DNA from: Maribacter ulvicola
GTDB lineage: Bacteria > Bacteroidota > Bacteroidia > Flavobacteriales > Flavobacteriaceae
Assembly (NCBI RefSeq): GCF_900155985.1
Contig: NZ_FTMA01000002.1
Location: 186,001 to 250,000, forward strand
Direction of reading: 5' to 3'
DNA length: 64,000 bases
The position numbers were made by a program, and so were the translations under genes. This document shows, piece by piece, positions 44,286 through 54,281 of this stretch. The notes beneath the pieces are model-generated. The model worked only from the letters and a program-made list of their open reading frames with translations, ran no database searches and was not told the DNA's origin. Positions within the stretch are counted from its first letter, which is position 1, and each line of letters starts with the position of its first letter.

Positions 44286-45950
44286 ATGAAACCAGCCTTA
44301 CCTGTAAGAAAAATAGTATTAATTACAATAGCAGCTTCGTTATTTATAACAAGCTGTAGTGATGAGACTACAATTTTCGAAAACCCAGAAGACAATTTAG
44401 TAAGTGAAACAGATCAATCTAAGCTAGATCAAAGTATAAGCTTTGATCGTGCCGGTGTTTTGGATATTTTAGAAGATCCTATTGCCAGTGCAAAAAAATC
44501 AAGTGTTACCGGAAAAAGTGAAGAAGAGGAAGCAGGAGATTATCCGCTTTCCCTAGTAGCTCAAATTGCCCCTCCTTCATTTGCGAACGGAGGAAATTTA
44601 GCTGCTACCCACGTGGCTTTACATGGAGATTATGGTTATGTAACTTATAATACGGTAGGAGAAGAGTATGTTGGTGCTATAGATGTAGTCGATATTAGCG
44701 ATCCTACAAGTCCTAGGGTAACCTCAAGAGTATACTATACAAATGCAGATTTAAACTCAATTGCCTATGATAATGGATATATATATGTTGCAGGGGGTGT
44801 AGATGCTGAACAATCGGTTACTGCAACGGCAAATTCTTTAGTTGCAAAAATTGCAGTAAGTGGCGGCAGGATGAATACGTCTAACATTGCTTATGGCTTT
44901 CAAGAAGGCTTTAATGCTACAGATGTACGTATAATTAATAATAATGTGGTAGTAACCAGTGGTCAAGACGGCTTTGTAGTCATGTATGATAAAAATGACT
45001 TAAGTGTATTGAATGAGGCTGCTTTTTCAGATTTACGTTCTGTTGCTTATAACGGTAGTGAGATAGCTATTTTAGATGCGGCACAAGGGGTTAATTTTTT
45101 AGATCAAAATTTGAATACAACTCGCAGTTTAGCTATTGATTCTGATTTTGGAATAGATGCCAAGCGAACATTAGATTTCTTAAATGAAAATATTATTGTT
45201 TCAGAAGGAGCAAAGGGAGCTGGCGTGTATCATGCAACTTCAGGAAATTTTATAGAGTACTTGCCAATTTTAACCAGTCCGGAAAATGCTGAACCCGGAG
45301 AAATAGTTACCAATGGTGTAGCGGTGAACGAAAATGTGCTATTAATGGCTAATGGTGCTGGTGGGTTAAGTCTTTCGGAAATCAAAGATGACCAAACTGT
45401 TGGTGTTGGTGTAATTGAATTGACGGGTTCAATAAATTATGTAGCATCAAAAGGGGATTATATTTTTGCTGCTTCCGGAAAAAAAGGTTTTCAGATTATC
45501 AAATTAAACAGGCCAGATGAGAGCCTGGTGCAACGTTGTAAGGATTTGAGTCCATACTTTGGTAGTTCATTTTTAAATATAAATAGTGGTGTAGACCGTG
45601 CTTACAGCGGTTATAAAAGATTTTATACTATAAATGTTGCTGGCAATTTGTTGTTATGTGGTTCTTGGAGTGTAAGCAATGGTGTGACCATTAATGATGG
45701 TGGTTTGTTTGAAATGAAGGGCACTATAGTGGTTGGTAGAAATTATAAAAGAAGAAATGTAGTTATAAATTCTGGCGGAACCTTAAGGGTAGAAGGTAAC
45801 CTCACCATTTATGGGGATTTGGTCTTAGGTGATGGTGCAGCTATAGAGTTTATTGGAGAAGATGATGTAGTGAATATTTTTGGTGATGTAACCAGAGGGA
45901 CTAATACTACGGTAGAAGGAACCTTTAGGGATGTTAGAGGAGCATTTTAA
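44286..45950 (+). CDS. LVIVD-type beta-propeller lipoprotein
   Basis: 554 residues. Lipobox ITSC (Cys24) and an acidic spacer. Residues about 90-410 carry propeller repeats of the LVIVD type: HVALHGDYGYVTYNT...GAIDVVDISDPTSPRV, SIAYDNGYIYVAGG and VASKGDYIFAASGKKGFQI. The C-terminal part (about 455-554) is a different repeat, NAGGLFEMKG-like rungs (TINDGGLFEMKGTIVVG, VVINSGGTLRVEGNLTIYG, LVLGDGAAIEFIG), resembling a short beta-solenoid. Probably a cell-surface protein; ligand unknown. It ends at a strong terminator. Confidence 0.82.
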   Translation: MKPALPVRKIVLITIAASLFITSCSDETTIFENPEDNLVSETDQSKLDQSISFDRAGVLDILEDPIASAKKSSVTGKSEEEEAGDYPLSLVAQIAPPSFANGGNLAATHVALHGDYGYVTYNTVGEEYVGAIDVVDISDPTSPRVTSRVYYTNADLNSIAYDNGYIYVAGGVDAEQSVTATANSLVAKIAVSGGRMNTSNIAYGFQEGFNATDVRIINNNVVVTSGQDGFVVMYDKNDLSVLNEAAFSDLRSVAYNGSEIAILDAAQGVNFLDQNLNTTRSLAIDSDFGIDAKRTLDFLNENIIVSEGAKGAGVYHATSGNFIEYLPILTSPENAEPGEIVTNGVAVNENVLLMANGAGGLSLSEIKDDQTVGVGVIELTGSINYVASKGDYIFAASGKKGFQIIKLNRPDESLVQRCKDLSPYFGSSFLNINSGVDRAYSGYKRFYTINVAGNLLLCGSWSVSNGVTINDGGLFEMKGTIVVGRNYKRRNVVINSGGTLRVEGNLTIYGDLVLGDGAAIEFIGEDDVVNIFGDVTRGTNTTVEGTFRDVRGAF

Positions 45951-45969
45951 ATGAGTAAGAATGAGATGT

Positions 45970-46007
45970 AAAAAGCCCGAACAAAAATATTGTTCGGGCT
46001 TTTTTTT
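45970..46007. terminator. Bidirectional rho-independent terminator
   Basis: A 15-bp perfect stem (arms 45970-45984 and 45990-46004; core GCCCGAACAA/TTGTTCGGGC) with a T run on both strands. It serves both the LVIVD lipoprotein and the convergent TlpA-like gene. Confidence 0.92.
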
Positions 46008-46024
46008 GTGGTTTATAATGATAA

Positions 46025-47143
46025 TTAGTCCAATAATTCTGCCACTTTAGCTTCTAAGGCAGGACCTCTTAGGTTTTTAGCAACGATTACTCCGTTTTCA
46101 TCCAAAAGGAAAGCTGCGGGTATTGCCTCAACGTTATATAGCTTTGCAATAGGGTCGTTAAAGTAAGCAATGTTAGAAATATGATTCCAGACCAAGCCAT
46201 CTTCTTTAATTGCTTTTTTCCAAGCTTCATCGGTTCTGTCTAAAGAAACACCTAGAACATTTAATCCCTTGTCGTGGTATTTGTTGTATACCGCAACAAT
46301 ATTTGGATTCTCAGCTCTACAAGGTCTACACCATCCGGCCCAAAAATCTATTAAGGTTACTTTTCCCAACACATCTTTTAAGGCAAGTTTGGTTCCATCT
46401 AGACTGGGACCTGAAAATTCAGGGGCCTTAGCGCCAATGCTTGAGTTTTTACCAGCTGCTTCTGATGCTTTTAGTTTGTCAATGCCTTCTGAAATTTGTT
46501 TTCCAGGTTTAGAACTTTTAATTTCTTCGGAAAGCGTTTTGTAGATTCCTTCTGCTTCTTCTGGCTCAATTGCTTTTGTGGCAATTGCTCTATCCAAGAC
46601 CAAGGCAGATATTAAAGCATTAGGATGGCCTTTAATATAATCTAGCTCAAAGGTTTTGTACTCTTCTTGTAATTCTTTTATTTCATCTTGTAGCGCCAAT
46701 GCTACTTCCCCAGATGCAGCTCTCATATCTTGTTGAATAGATTGTGCTTGTAGGGAGATTTCTCTTGATTGCTCCATATAATCCGAAAAAGAATCATTTT
46801 GAAAAGTTCCGCTAATATCGGCAAATCCCATACTGTCTTTTTGGGCGTTAAATTGTATTTCTCCGTTTTCAAGTATTACCGCTGTGTAGCCGGGTAGTTG
46901 GTCAACAAAGATATAGTGAAGTTCAGGGATGTCAGATTTGCCTGTAAACGTAAACTCGCCATTTGTAGTGGTGGCGGTATCTACTTCTATTGGTTGATTG
47001 TTTTCTCCTATTTTCTTCAAGAAAACACGAGTGCCATCTGTCATTTCACCTCTCAATTTACCATTTAGGGTAAAGCTTTCTGGTTTTGAGTTGCAGCTGA
47101 ACAATAAGACTCCTGCAAGCAGTATTACAATACTATTTTTCAT
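46025..47143 (-). CDS. TlpA/ResA-like thioredoxin lipoprotein with DUF4369 domain
   Basis: 372 residues from the ATG at 47143; three codons upstream lies only a GTG. Lipobox LLFSC (Cys17). The DUF4369-like N-terminal domain (about 22-110; FTLNGKLRGEMTDGTRVFLKK) is followed by a helical linker (about 125-225), then a thioredoxin domain with the redox motif AGWCRPCRAENP and cis-Pro region EAIPAAFLLDENGVIVAK. It should reduce or oxidise protein disulfides in the periplasm. A -7-like TACATTTG lies at 47173-47166 on the minus strand. Confidence 0.92.
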   Translation of the reverse strand: MKNSIVILLAGVLLFSCNSKPESFTLNGKLRGEMTDGTRVFLKKIGENNQPIEVDTATTTNGEFTFTGKSDIPELHYIFVDQLPGYTAVILENGEIQFNAQKDSMGFADISGTFQNDSFSDYMEQSREISLQAQSIQQDMRAASGEVALALQDEIKELQEEYKTFELDYIKGHPNALISALVLDRAIATKAIEPEEAEGIYKTLSEEIKSSKPGKQISEGIDKLKASEAAGKNSSIGAKAPEFSGPSLDGTKLALKDVLGKVTLIDFWAGWCRPCRAENPNIVAVYNKYHDKGLNVLGVSLDRTDEAWKKAIKEDGLVWNHISNIAYFNDPIAKLYNVEAIPAAFLLDENGVIVAKNLRGPALEAKVAELLD

Positions 47144-47191
47144 AAATTTCACTTAGGTTAAGTTACAAATGTACTTATATATAGGATATAA

Positions 47192-47227
47192 AAAAAGACC
47201 CTTAACGTAATGGCTAAAGGTCTTTTT
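47192..47227 (-). terminator. Hairpin terminator after the outer-membrane barrel gene
   Basis: AAAAAGACC (47192-47200) and GGTCTTTTT (47219-47227) pair around 18 bases that include a further CTTAA/TAAAG-like pairing. It lies 18 bases beyond the barrel gene's stop on the minus strand. Confidence 0.75.
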
Positions 47228-47245
47228 GTAATTGTTCTAATTGGG

Positions 47246-47725
47246 TTAAAACTGGTAACGTATACCTAGTCCTATGTCAAAATCAAAATTATCAGAGAAC
47301 CCGTCATAACCTACAACGCCCAGTTCTGGTCTAAAATCTAACGATAGAATTAATGGTATGTCAAAATTGTATTCTATTCCTATATCACCAGCGGCAAAAA
47401 CGAATAAACCACCATCATCTCCAGGGAAATCAACGCTTCCTAATCCGCCACCAACTCCGTAATACCATTGAAAATCACCCTCTATTGGTCTTACCCATTG
47501 GTGTAGTCCGGCTATTTTAAATGCATTGAAATTTCTACTATCTCTCCATCCCAGGTCAAATTCTGCCCTGGTGTAACGTGTTAATGATTTTTGATAACTG
47601 ATTTCTGCTCCAAACCCGTCACTATCTCCTAATCGTAGCCCTAATGCATGGTTTGAAATTTCTTGTGCGGAAAGTGAGCAGGTTGCCATAAAAATCAATA
47701 CTGTAATACCTTTTAAAATCTTCAT
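47246..47725 (-). CDS. Small outer-membrane beta-barrel protein
   Basis: 159 residues. A cleavable signal peptide (ILKGITVLIFMATCSLSA) is followed by alternating amphipathic strands (HALGLRLGDSDGFGAEISYQ, TRAEFDLGWRDSRNF, FQWYYGVGGGLGSVDF, IPLILSLDFRPELGVVGY) and a C-terminal aromatic strand ending in RYQF, the usual signal for BAM-mediated insertion. Size fits an 8-stranded barrel of the OmpX/porin-family type. Function unknown. Confidence 0.85.
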   Translation of the reverse strand: MKILKGITVLIFMATCSLSAQEISNHALGLRLGDSDGFGAEISYQKSLTRYTRAEFDLGWRDSRNFNAFKIAGLHQWVRPIEGDFQWYYGVGGGLGSVDFPGDDGGLFVFAAGDIGIEYNFDIPLILSLDFRPELGVVGYDGFSDNFDFDIGLGIRYQF

Positions 47726-47815
47726 ATAGTTATTCTTTTTTGTGATGAAAAATGAGCCAATTTGTAATGTAGCTCACACAATAAAACTTAATTTAGCACT
47801 CAAAATTGTGTTACG

Positions 47816-50731
47816 TTGGATAATAATTCGCTGTTAAAGTTACGACAAGATATAGAGGGAGATGTACGATTTGATAATCTTACGAAAACTATTTATGCTA
47901 CAGACGCATCTGTATATAGAAAAATACCTTTAGGGGCTGCTTTCCCAAAGAGTGTTGATGATATTAAAAAAATTATACAATTTGCCAATGATGAAAATAT
48001 TGGACTCATACCTAGAACCGCAGGTACTTCATTGGCGGGGCAATGTGTGGGTGATGGTTTGGTGGTTGATGTATCCAAGCATTTTACGGAAATAATAAGT
48101 TTAGATCAAGAAAAGAAGCAAGTAACCGTTCAGCCGGGAGTTATAAGAGATGAACTAAATCAATATTTAAAACCTTTTGGGTTGTTTTTTGGACCTAACA
48201 CATCAACATCAAATAGATGTATGATCGGTGGCATGGTCGGTAATAATTCATCAGGTACCACGTCTATTCAATATGGAGTAACAAGAGATAAGGTTGTTTC
48301 CATGAAGACCATCCTGTCAGATGGGAGTGAAGCTGAATTTGGAAGAATATCAGCAGCTGAATTTAAAGAAAAACAATACCAAAATACATTTGAAGCATCT
48401 CTTTATAGAAGTGTATATGAAGAATTGATTGATAAGGAGATAGCTGGTGAAGTAAAAGAGCAGTTTCCAAAACCCGAAATTCATAGAAGAAGTACTGGCT
48501 ATGCTGTTGATGAATTGTTGAAATCAGATGTTTTCGGGGGCAGGTTGCCTTATTTTAATATGGCAGAGTTGCTTTGTGGCAGCGAAGGTACCCTGGCTTT
48601 TACCACTGAAATTACGGTTCAATTAGATGACCTGCCGCCAGCTCTATCGGCAATGGTCGTTACGCATTATACCTCTCTGGAAGATTGCTTGATGGATGTG
48701 GTTCCGGTTATGGAACACCCATTGCAATTGTGTGAAATGATGGATAAGGTCATTTTAGATTGTACAAAAAATAATCGTGCGCAATTGGCAAATCGATTTT
48801 TTGTAGAAGGGGATCCTGCGGCATTATTGATGTTGCAAGTGTCTGCACATACCGAAGCTGAATTGAAAGAGGCTATTGCTTCGTTGCAGAAAACAATAGC
48901 AAATTCGGGACTCAGTTATGCCAATCCTGTACTGTATGGAAATCAGATTTCTAAGGCTATAGAACTGCGAAAGGCAGGTTTAGGTTTGTTGGGTAATATT
49001 GTAGGTGACATGAAAGCTGTAGCCTGTATTGAAGATACTGCGGTGGCTTTACCGGATCTTAAAGACTTTATTGCGGAGTTCTCTGTAATTATGAAAGGTT
49101 ATGGGCAGAGTGCCGTTTATTATGCGCATGCAGGTGCCGGAGAATTGCATTTACGGCCTATTTTAAATCTGAAGAAATCAACAGATGTTAGTCTCTTTAG
49201 GAACATAACTACAGATGTTGCCAAACTAACTAAAAAATATAGAGGCTCCTTTAGTGGTGAGCATGGCGATGGTATTGTGCGAGCGGAATTTATTCCGATA
49301 ATGATAGGGAATAAGAACTATGAGCTGCTAAGAAGAATTAAATCTTATTTTGATCCTAAGGGTATTTTTAATCCCGGTAAAATTGTAGATGCCTATCCTA
49401 TGGATAAGTCGTTTCGATATGAGATTGACCGTGAAGAACCAGAGATTAAGACGTTAATGGACTTTTCGGATAGTGAAGGTATACTTAAAGCTGCCGAAAA
49501 ATGTAATGGAAGTGGTGATTGCAGAAAAACCCACCACATGAATGGTGGTATGTGCCCCAGTTACCATGCAACCAAAAATGAAAAAGATACTACCAGGGGT
49601 AGGGCAAATACGTTGAGGGAGTTTTTGACCAACCCAAATAGTACAGCGAAGAATAGTTTTGATAGTCCTGAGATTAAAGAAGCTTTTGATCTTTGTTTAA
49701 GTTGTAAGGCGTGTGCAAGTGAGTGCCCAAGTAATGTGGATGTGTCTACTTTAAAAGCAGAATTTTTATATCAATATCAAGAGGCTAATGGCTATTCTTT
49801 TAGAGGTAAATTATTTGCATATAACACCAAATTAAACGGATTGGGGAGTAAGGTTTCTGGTCTTACAAATGCCATGTACGATTCCAAGTTAATTGGCGGA
49901 TTATTGAAAAAAACTAGTGGTGTGGCTAAAGAGAGAAGTCTTCCAAAAGTTTATAGTTTTAATTTCGATAAACACCTTCAAAAAGCTAGTATTCAATACA
50001 ATAAGTCTAAGAATAAAGTGGTGTTATTTATTGATGAGTTTACAAAATACTTAGATATTGAAGTTGGTAAAGATGCTATAGAACTATTGACTGCTCTGGG
50101 TTATGATGTTGAGTTGTACTATGCAGAAAGCGGTAGAACATTTCTATCAAAAGGCTTTTTAAAACAAGCTCAAAAATTGGCAATTAAGAATGTTCAAGAA
50201 CTTAAGAAATTTGCAGATGCAAATACACCGGTTTTAGGTTTGGAGCCTTCAGCCATATTATCTTTTAGAGATGAATACAAGCGTATGACATCAGATAAAG
50301 TTGCAGCTCAAAAAATTGCCGATAATTCATTTTTAATTGAAGAGTTCTTGGCTAAAGAAATTGCTGATGGCTATTTAAAATCGTCTGACTTTACGGAGGA
50401 AGCTAGAGATATAAAAATTCATAACCATTGTCATCAAAAAGCATTAAGTAATCAAAAAGTAACGTTTGATGTATTAAATCTGCCAACAAATTATAAGGTA
50501 ACTATTATAGCATCGGGCTGTTGTGGTATGGCCGGTTCTTTTGGGTATGAAGAAGAGCATTATGAAACCAGTATGAAAATTGGATCATTAAAGTTATTCC
50601 CTGCGGTGAGCAAATCGTCAGCAGATACCATAATTGCTGCCAACGGTACAAGTTGTAGGCACCAAATTTTTGATGGCACTAAAAGAATAGCAAAACACCC
50701 GGTAAGTATTTTGAAAGAGGCTTTGGTGTAA
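47816..50731 (+). CDS. Fused FAD-binding and Fe-S oxidoreductase (GlcD-GlcF/D-2-hydroxyacid dehydrogenase type), TTG start
   Basis: 971 residues. The N-terminal part (about 1-540) is a FAD_binding_4 plus FAD-oxidase C domain: PRTAGTSLAGQCVGDGLVVD, GGMVGNNSSGTTSIQYG, GSFSGEHGDGIVR. The C-terminal half has two Cys clusters (CNGSGDCRKTHHMNGGMCP from 563; CLSCKACASECP from 627) and CCG domains with HNHCHQKAL and SGCCGMAGSFGYE. Such fusions oxidise D-lactate, glycolate or D-2-hydroxyglutarate at the inner membrane. A stop lies nine codons upstream with no ATG between; the TTG gives the family's normal N-terminus. Confidence 0.93.
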   Translation: MDNNSLLKLRQDIEGDVRFDNLTKTIYATDASVYRKIPLGAAFPKSVDDIKKIIQFANDENIGLIPRTAGTSLAGQCVGDGLVVDVSKHFTEIISLDQEKKQVTVQPGVIRDELNQYLKPFGLFFGPNTSTSNRCMIGGMVGNNSSGTTSIQYGVTRDKVVSMKTILSDGSEAEFGRISAAEFKEKQYQNTFEASLYRSVYEELIDKEIAGEVKEQFPKPEIHRRSTGYAVDELLKSDVFGGRLPYFNMAELLCGSEGTLAFTTEITVQLDDLPPALSAMVVTHYTSLEDCLMDVVPVMEHPLQLCEMMDKVILDCTKNNRAQLANRFFVEGDPAALLMLQVSAHTEAELKEAIASLQKTIANSGLSYANPVLYGNQISKAIELRKAGLGLLGNIVGDMKAVACIEDTAVALPDLKDFIAEFSVIMKGYGQSAVYYAHAGAGELHLRPILNLKKSTDVSLFRNITTDVAKLTKKYRGSFSGEHGDGIVRAEFIPIMIGNKNYELLRRIKSYFDPKGIFNPGKIVDAYPMDKSFRYEIDREEPEIKTLMDFSDSEGILKAAEKCNGSGDCRKTHHMNGGMCPSYHATKNEKDTTRGRANTLREFLTNPNSTAKNSFDSPEIKEAFDLCLSCKACASECPSNVDVSTLKAEFLYQYQEANGYSFRGKLFAYNTKLNGLGSKVSGLTNAMYDSKLIGGLLKKTSGVAKERSLPKVYSFNFDKHLQKASIQYNKSKNKVVLFIDEFTKYLDIEVGKDAIELLTALGYDVELYYAESGRTFLSKGFLKQAQKLAIKNVQELKKFADANTPVLGLEPSAILSFRDEYKRMTSDKVAAQKIADNSFLIEEFLAKEIADGYLKSSDFTEEARDIKIHNHCHQKALSNQKVTFDVLNLPTNYKVTIIASGCCGMAGSFGYEEEHYETSMKIGSLKLFPAVSKSSADTIIAANGTSCRHQIFDGTKRIAKHPVSILKEALV

Positions 50732-50734
50732 CGG

Positions 50735-51604
50735 TTAATCCAATAGTCCGCCTTTTTCTTTCTGATTCTTTAGTTTTCTTGCTTTACGGTCTGTTATTGT
50801 AGCGATAAGCTCATTCATATTCATAGACTTAAGTTCTTCATCCATATAAAATGAAGCTAGTTTGTCATTTTCGTAGCGGTAGAGTTTCCAACGTTTAAAA
50901 GAGTATTCAAGTGCGGTCATATGTTTAACCCAGTCTCCGGAGTTTAGATATAGGCACTCTCCTTTTTTCGTTTCAAAAAGTTGTTTGTTAGGTGCATGGC
51001 TATGGCCACAAACCACATGGTCATAATGTTGCCTTATTGCTAATTTAGACACGTTCTTTTCAAATAAAGCTATTTGTTCTGGGTCGCGCTCGCCATATTC
51101 CAATGCTGGGTTGGAGAACGGCTTATTTTTCTTGCCAAATAAACCAAATACCTTGGTTTTTAATTTTGCCAGTTTTAATAAGGTATCAAACCCAACACTT
51201 CCAAAATTAAGCAACCATTGTGAGTGGCGAAATGAAAAATCGAAAATATCGCCATGAAAAAATAGAGTGGTTTTTCCGTTAAGTTTTAAGGTAAGTCTAT
51301 TAGAAACTTGTATTACGCCCATATAGATGTCGTCTATTTTTCTGAAAGGTACGTCTCGGTTACCGGTAATATAATGTACTATGGTACCTTTAGCTGCCAA
51401 AGAGAATATTTTCTTTACAACTTTTAGATGGGAAGGCGGAAAGTAGTTGTTTCGCATTTTTTTTGCATCAAGAATATCACCATTAAGAATAAGAATCTTT
51501 GGGTCAATGCTAGATAAGTATGTCAATAATTCCTCCGCATGACAAGCGTAAGAACCTAAGTGAACATCTGATAAAACAGCTATTTCAAGACGGCGTTTTT
51601 TCAA
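50735..51604 (-). CDS. LpxH-like metallophosphoesterase, TTG start
   Basis: 289 residues. Calcineurin-like metal motifs: LSDVHLGSY, LNGDILDAK, GNRDVPF (His of the usual GNHD replaced by Arg, as in LpxH), a later HGDIFDF and GHSHAP. The family includes UDP-2,3-diacylglucosamine diphosphatase of lipid A synthesis, and a matching acyltransferase gene lies 7 kb away. The frame has no ATG before the conserved start, so TTG at 51604 is used. It is convergent with the FAD/Fe-S gene, stops three bases apart. Confidence 0.82.
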   Translation of the reverse strand: MKKRRLEIAVLSDVHLGSYACHAEELLTYLSSIDPKILILNGDILDAKKMRNNYFPPSHLKVVKKIFSLAAKGTIVHYITGNRDVPFRKIDDIYMGVIQVSNRLTLKLNGKTTLFFHGDIFDFSFRHSQWLLNFGSVGFDTLLKLAKLKTKVFGLFGKKNKPFSNPALEYGERDPEQIALFEKNVSKLAIRQHYDHVVCGHSHAPNKQLFETKKGECLYLNSGDWVKHMTALEYSFKRWKLYRYENDKLASFYMDEELKSMNMNELIATITDRKARKLKNQKEKGGLLD

Positions 51605-51790
51605 GGAGATAATTTTTAGAGCAAAATTAAATCTAATAGTTTGTATAGCAGTTGTTTATATGGTCAACAGTTGTTAATCATAAGGTTAAGTAAACATTAT
51701 CACAAAAGCGTAAGGTTAAGGTAATATTATGCACTTTATAAATTTTTCTTTCAAGCATTTAACATTTACCTTTGAACCTAGTTGAATTGT

Positions 51791-51798
51791 TAGTTTTG
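51791..51798 (+). promoter_or_regulatory. Candidate aroC promoter -7 element
   Basis: TAGTTTTG matches TAnnTTTG 34 bases before the aroC ATG; a TTG lies 16 bp upstream (51772-51774), shorter than ideal. A second match, TACCTTTG, lies at 51767-51774. Confidence 0.35.
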
Positions 51799-51832
51799 TA
51801 ATTCATATTACATTATTTAGAACTTAGTTATT

Positions 51833-52897
51833 ATGGCAGGAAATACCTTTGGCAATATATTTAGGGTAAGCACTTTTGGAGAGTCTCATGGAAAGGCAAT
51901 TGGGGGAGTTATAGATGGCTGCCCATCAGAGATAACGTTGGATTTTGATGCCATACAAAATGATCTTAATCGTCGTAAACCCGGTCAGTCTGCTATTGTT
52001 ACCCAGCGAAAAGAGCCGGATGAGGTAGAGTTTTATTCAGGAATATTCGAAGGAAAAACTACGGGTACCCCAATTGGGTTTGCAATTCATAACACCAATC
52101 AAAAATCTAAAGATTACGGACATATCAAAGATTCTTATAGGCCATCGCATGCAGATTATGTGTATGATAAAAAATATGGTTTTAGGGATTACCGTGGTGG
52201 TGGTAGAAGTTCTGCTCGTGAAACTGCCAGTAGAGTAGTGGCTGGTGCTATAGCTAAGCAGTTCTTGAAAGGCATAGAAATACAGGCTTTCGTTTCTCAA
52301 GTAGGAAACATGAATTTAGGTAAACATTATACGGAGTTAGACTTGTCATTGACAGAATCTAATGCTGTTCGCTGTCCAGATCCGGAAATGGCTGTAAAAA
52401 TGGAGGATTATATAAAATCTATTAAGAAAGACGGAGATACCATTGGCGGAATTATTACGTGTGTAGCCAAAAATGTACCAATTGGTTTAGGGGAACCTGT
52501 TTTTGATAAGTTACATGCAGAATTGGGAAAGGCAATGTTATCTATAAATGCCGTTAAAGGCTTTGAATACGGAAGCGGATTTGAGGGTGTTAAGATGAAA
52601 GGCAGTGAACACAACGATCAATTTAATAATGATGGTTCTACAAAAACCAACTACAGCGGTGGTATACAAGGTGGTATAAGCAACGGTATGGATATCTATT
52701 TCAATGTTGCTTTTAAGCCGGTAGCCACTGTTATTCAAGGTTACGAAACCATTGATAAAGAGGGTAATACCATTAAAACACAAGGTAAGGGCAGACATGA
52801 TCCTTGTGTAGTTCCAAGAGCTGTACCTATAGTTGAGGCTATGACCGCATTGGTCTTGGCAGATTATGCCTTATTAAACCGTACAATTAAATTATAG
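51833..52897 (+). CDS. aroC: Chorismate synthase
   Basis: 354 residues, full length. It converts 5-enolpyruvylshikimate-3-phosphate to chorismate with reduced FMN, the last shared step of aromatic synthesis. Signatures: [40 protein letters not shown], the FMN/substrate region [20 protein letters not shown], and [20 protein letters not shown]. Followed after about 60 bp by the symporter gene on the same strand; the other aro genes are elsewhere. Confidence 0.98.
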   Translation: MAGNTFGNIFRVSTFGESHGKAIGGVIDGCPSEITLDFDAIQNDLNRRKPGQSAIVTQRKEPDEVEFYSGIFEGKTTGTPIGFAIHNTNQKSKDYGHIKDSYRPSHADYVYDKKYGFRDYRGGGRSSARETASRVVAGAIAKQFLKGIEIQAFVSQVGNMNLGKHYTELDLSLTESNAVRCPDPEMAVKMEDYIKSIKKDGDTIGGIITCVAKNVPIGLGEPVFDKLHAELGKAMLSINAVKGFEYGSGFEGVKMKGSEHNDQFNNDGSTKTNYSGGIQGGISNGMDIYFNVAFKPVATVIQGYETIDKEGNTIKTQGKGRHDPCVVPRAVPIVEAMTALVLADYALLNRTIKL

Positions 52898-52958
52898 GTT
52901 GCGTTTTTAGCACTTTTCCTAGCAAAATACTATCTTTCTTCCCTAAATTAATTTTTAT

Positions 52959-54260
52959 ATGAGGAAGCTTGAGTTGCATTGGCAAATTCTAATCGGAATG
53001 TTAGCAGGGGTTTTATTTGCTTTAGCCATGGTTCAGTTAGATTGGGGACCGAAATTCATATCGGATTGGATCAAGCCTTTTGGAAACATTTTCATCAACT
53101 CGTTAAAGCTTATTGCGGTTCCTCTTATATTGGGTTCGTTGATAAAAGGAGTGTCCGATTTAAAGGATATCTCTAAACTTTCTCAAATGGGCGGTCGTAC
53201 CATCGGTATTTATATCGTAACTACGGTTATCGCCGTTACTATTGGTTTAGGGGTTGTAAATATTGTAAAGCCTGGAGCTTCAATTACAGAGGCAACAAGA
53301 ATAGAATTAGTTGATAATTATAAAGGTGATGCCGATGCTATTAAGAGCAAGGCAGATAAGCAGAAAGAAGCTGGACCGTTACAGGCCTTGGAAGATTTGG
53401 TTCCAAGTAATATTTTTGCTGCCGCTTCTGATAACGGCAACATGTTGCAAGTTATATTCTTCGCCATATTCTTTGGCGTAGGTCTTATTCTCATACCTGA
53501 AGAAAAAGCTGCTCCGGTTAAAAAATTCTTTGATGGTTTCAATGAAGTAATATTAAAGCTAATAGATTTAATTATGCTAGCTGCGCCCTATGGTGTATTT
53601 GCTTTATTGGCGGCGTTGATCGTAGAATCGCCTAGTTTAGATTTATTCAAGGCACTGGCGTGGTATGCATTCTGTGTAGTATTGGGACTTTCCTTAATGT
53701 TGGGGGTTTACCTTTTATTGGTGTGGGTATTTACAAAAATCTCTCCGAACAAATTTATGAAAGGGATGTCTCCTGCTCAACTTCTTGCATTTTCAACAAG
53801 TTCAAGTGCGGCTACTTTGCCTGTAACTATGGAAAGGGTTGAAGAGCATTTAGGAGTAGATGAAGAGGTAACAAGCTTTGTTCTTCCTATTGGAGCAACT
53901 ATCAATATGGACGGTACTAGCTTATACCAGGCTGTTGCCGCTGTTTTTATTGCCCAGGCATTTGGTATGGATTTAAGCTTGTCGGCTCAATTAGGAATAA
54001 TTGTAACCGCAACATTGGCCTCTGTAGGTAGCGCAGCAGTTCCCGGAGCCGGTATGGTCATGTTGGTTATTGTTCTAGCGCAAGCAGGTATACCAGAAGC
54101 GGGTTTAGCATTGATATTCGCTGTAGATAGGCCTTTAGATATGTGTAGAACGGTAATAAATGTATCTGGTGATGCCTCTGTTTCTATGATGGTCGCCAAA
54201 TCCGTTGGAAAGTTACGTGAACCTAAAGTTAAAAATTGGGATGATAATTATAAGAAATAG
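52959..54260 (+). CDS. Dicarboxylate/amino acid:cation symporter (GltP/DctA family)
   Basis: 433 residues with eight membrane segments and the two re-entrant hairpins of the DAACS family. The serine-rich hairpin AFSTSSSAATLPVTM, the NMDG motif in GATINMDGTSLYQAVAAVF, and the C-terminal region GSAAVPGAGMVM...DRPLDMCRTVINVSGD are diagnostic. The Arg in MCRTVINV and Asp nearby fit amino acid or C4-dicarboxylate uptake with Na+ or H+. A charged periplasmic insertion (DADAIKSKADKQKEAG) lies after segment 3. Confidence 0.94.
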   Translation: MRKLELHWQILIGMLAGVLFALAMVQLDWGPKFISDWIKPFGNIFINSLKLIAVPLILGSLIKGVSDLKDISKLSQMGGRTIGIYIVTTVIAVTIGLGVVNIVKPGASITEATRIELVDNYKGDADAIKSKADKQKEAGPLQALEDLVPSNIFAAASDNGNMLQVIFFAIFFGVGLILIPEEKAAPVKKFFDGFNEVILKLIDLIMLAAPYGVFALLAALIVESPSLDLFKALAWYAFCVVLGLSLMLGVYLLLVWVFTKISPNKFMKGMSPAQLLAFSTSSSAATLPVTMERVEEHLGVDEEVTSFVLPIGATINMDGTSLYQAVAAVFIAQAFGMDLSLSAQLGIIVTATLASVGSAAVPGAGMVMLVIVLAQAGIPEAGLALIFAVDRPLDMCRTVINVSGDASVSMMVAKSVGKLREPKVKNWDDNYKK

Positions 54261-54281
54261 GTGCTGCACCATGTAGAGCTG

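Noticed and set aside
44162-44359. 65-residue plus-strand frame after the rhomboid gene
   Set aside because: It overlaps the start of the LVIVD lipoprotein in another frame, lacks coding character and begins at the rhomboid stop.
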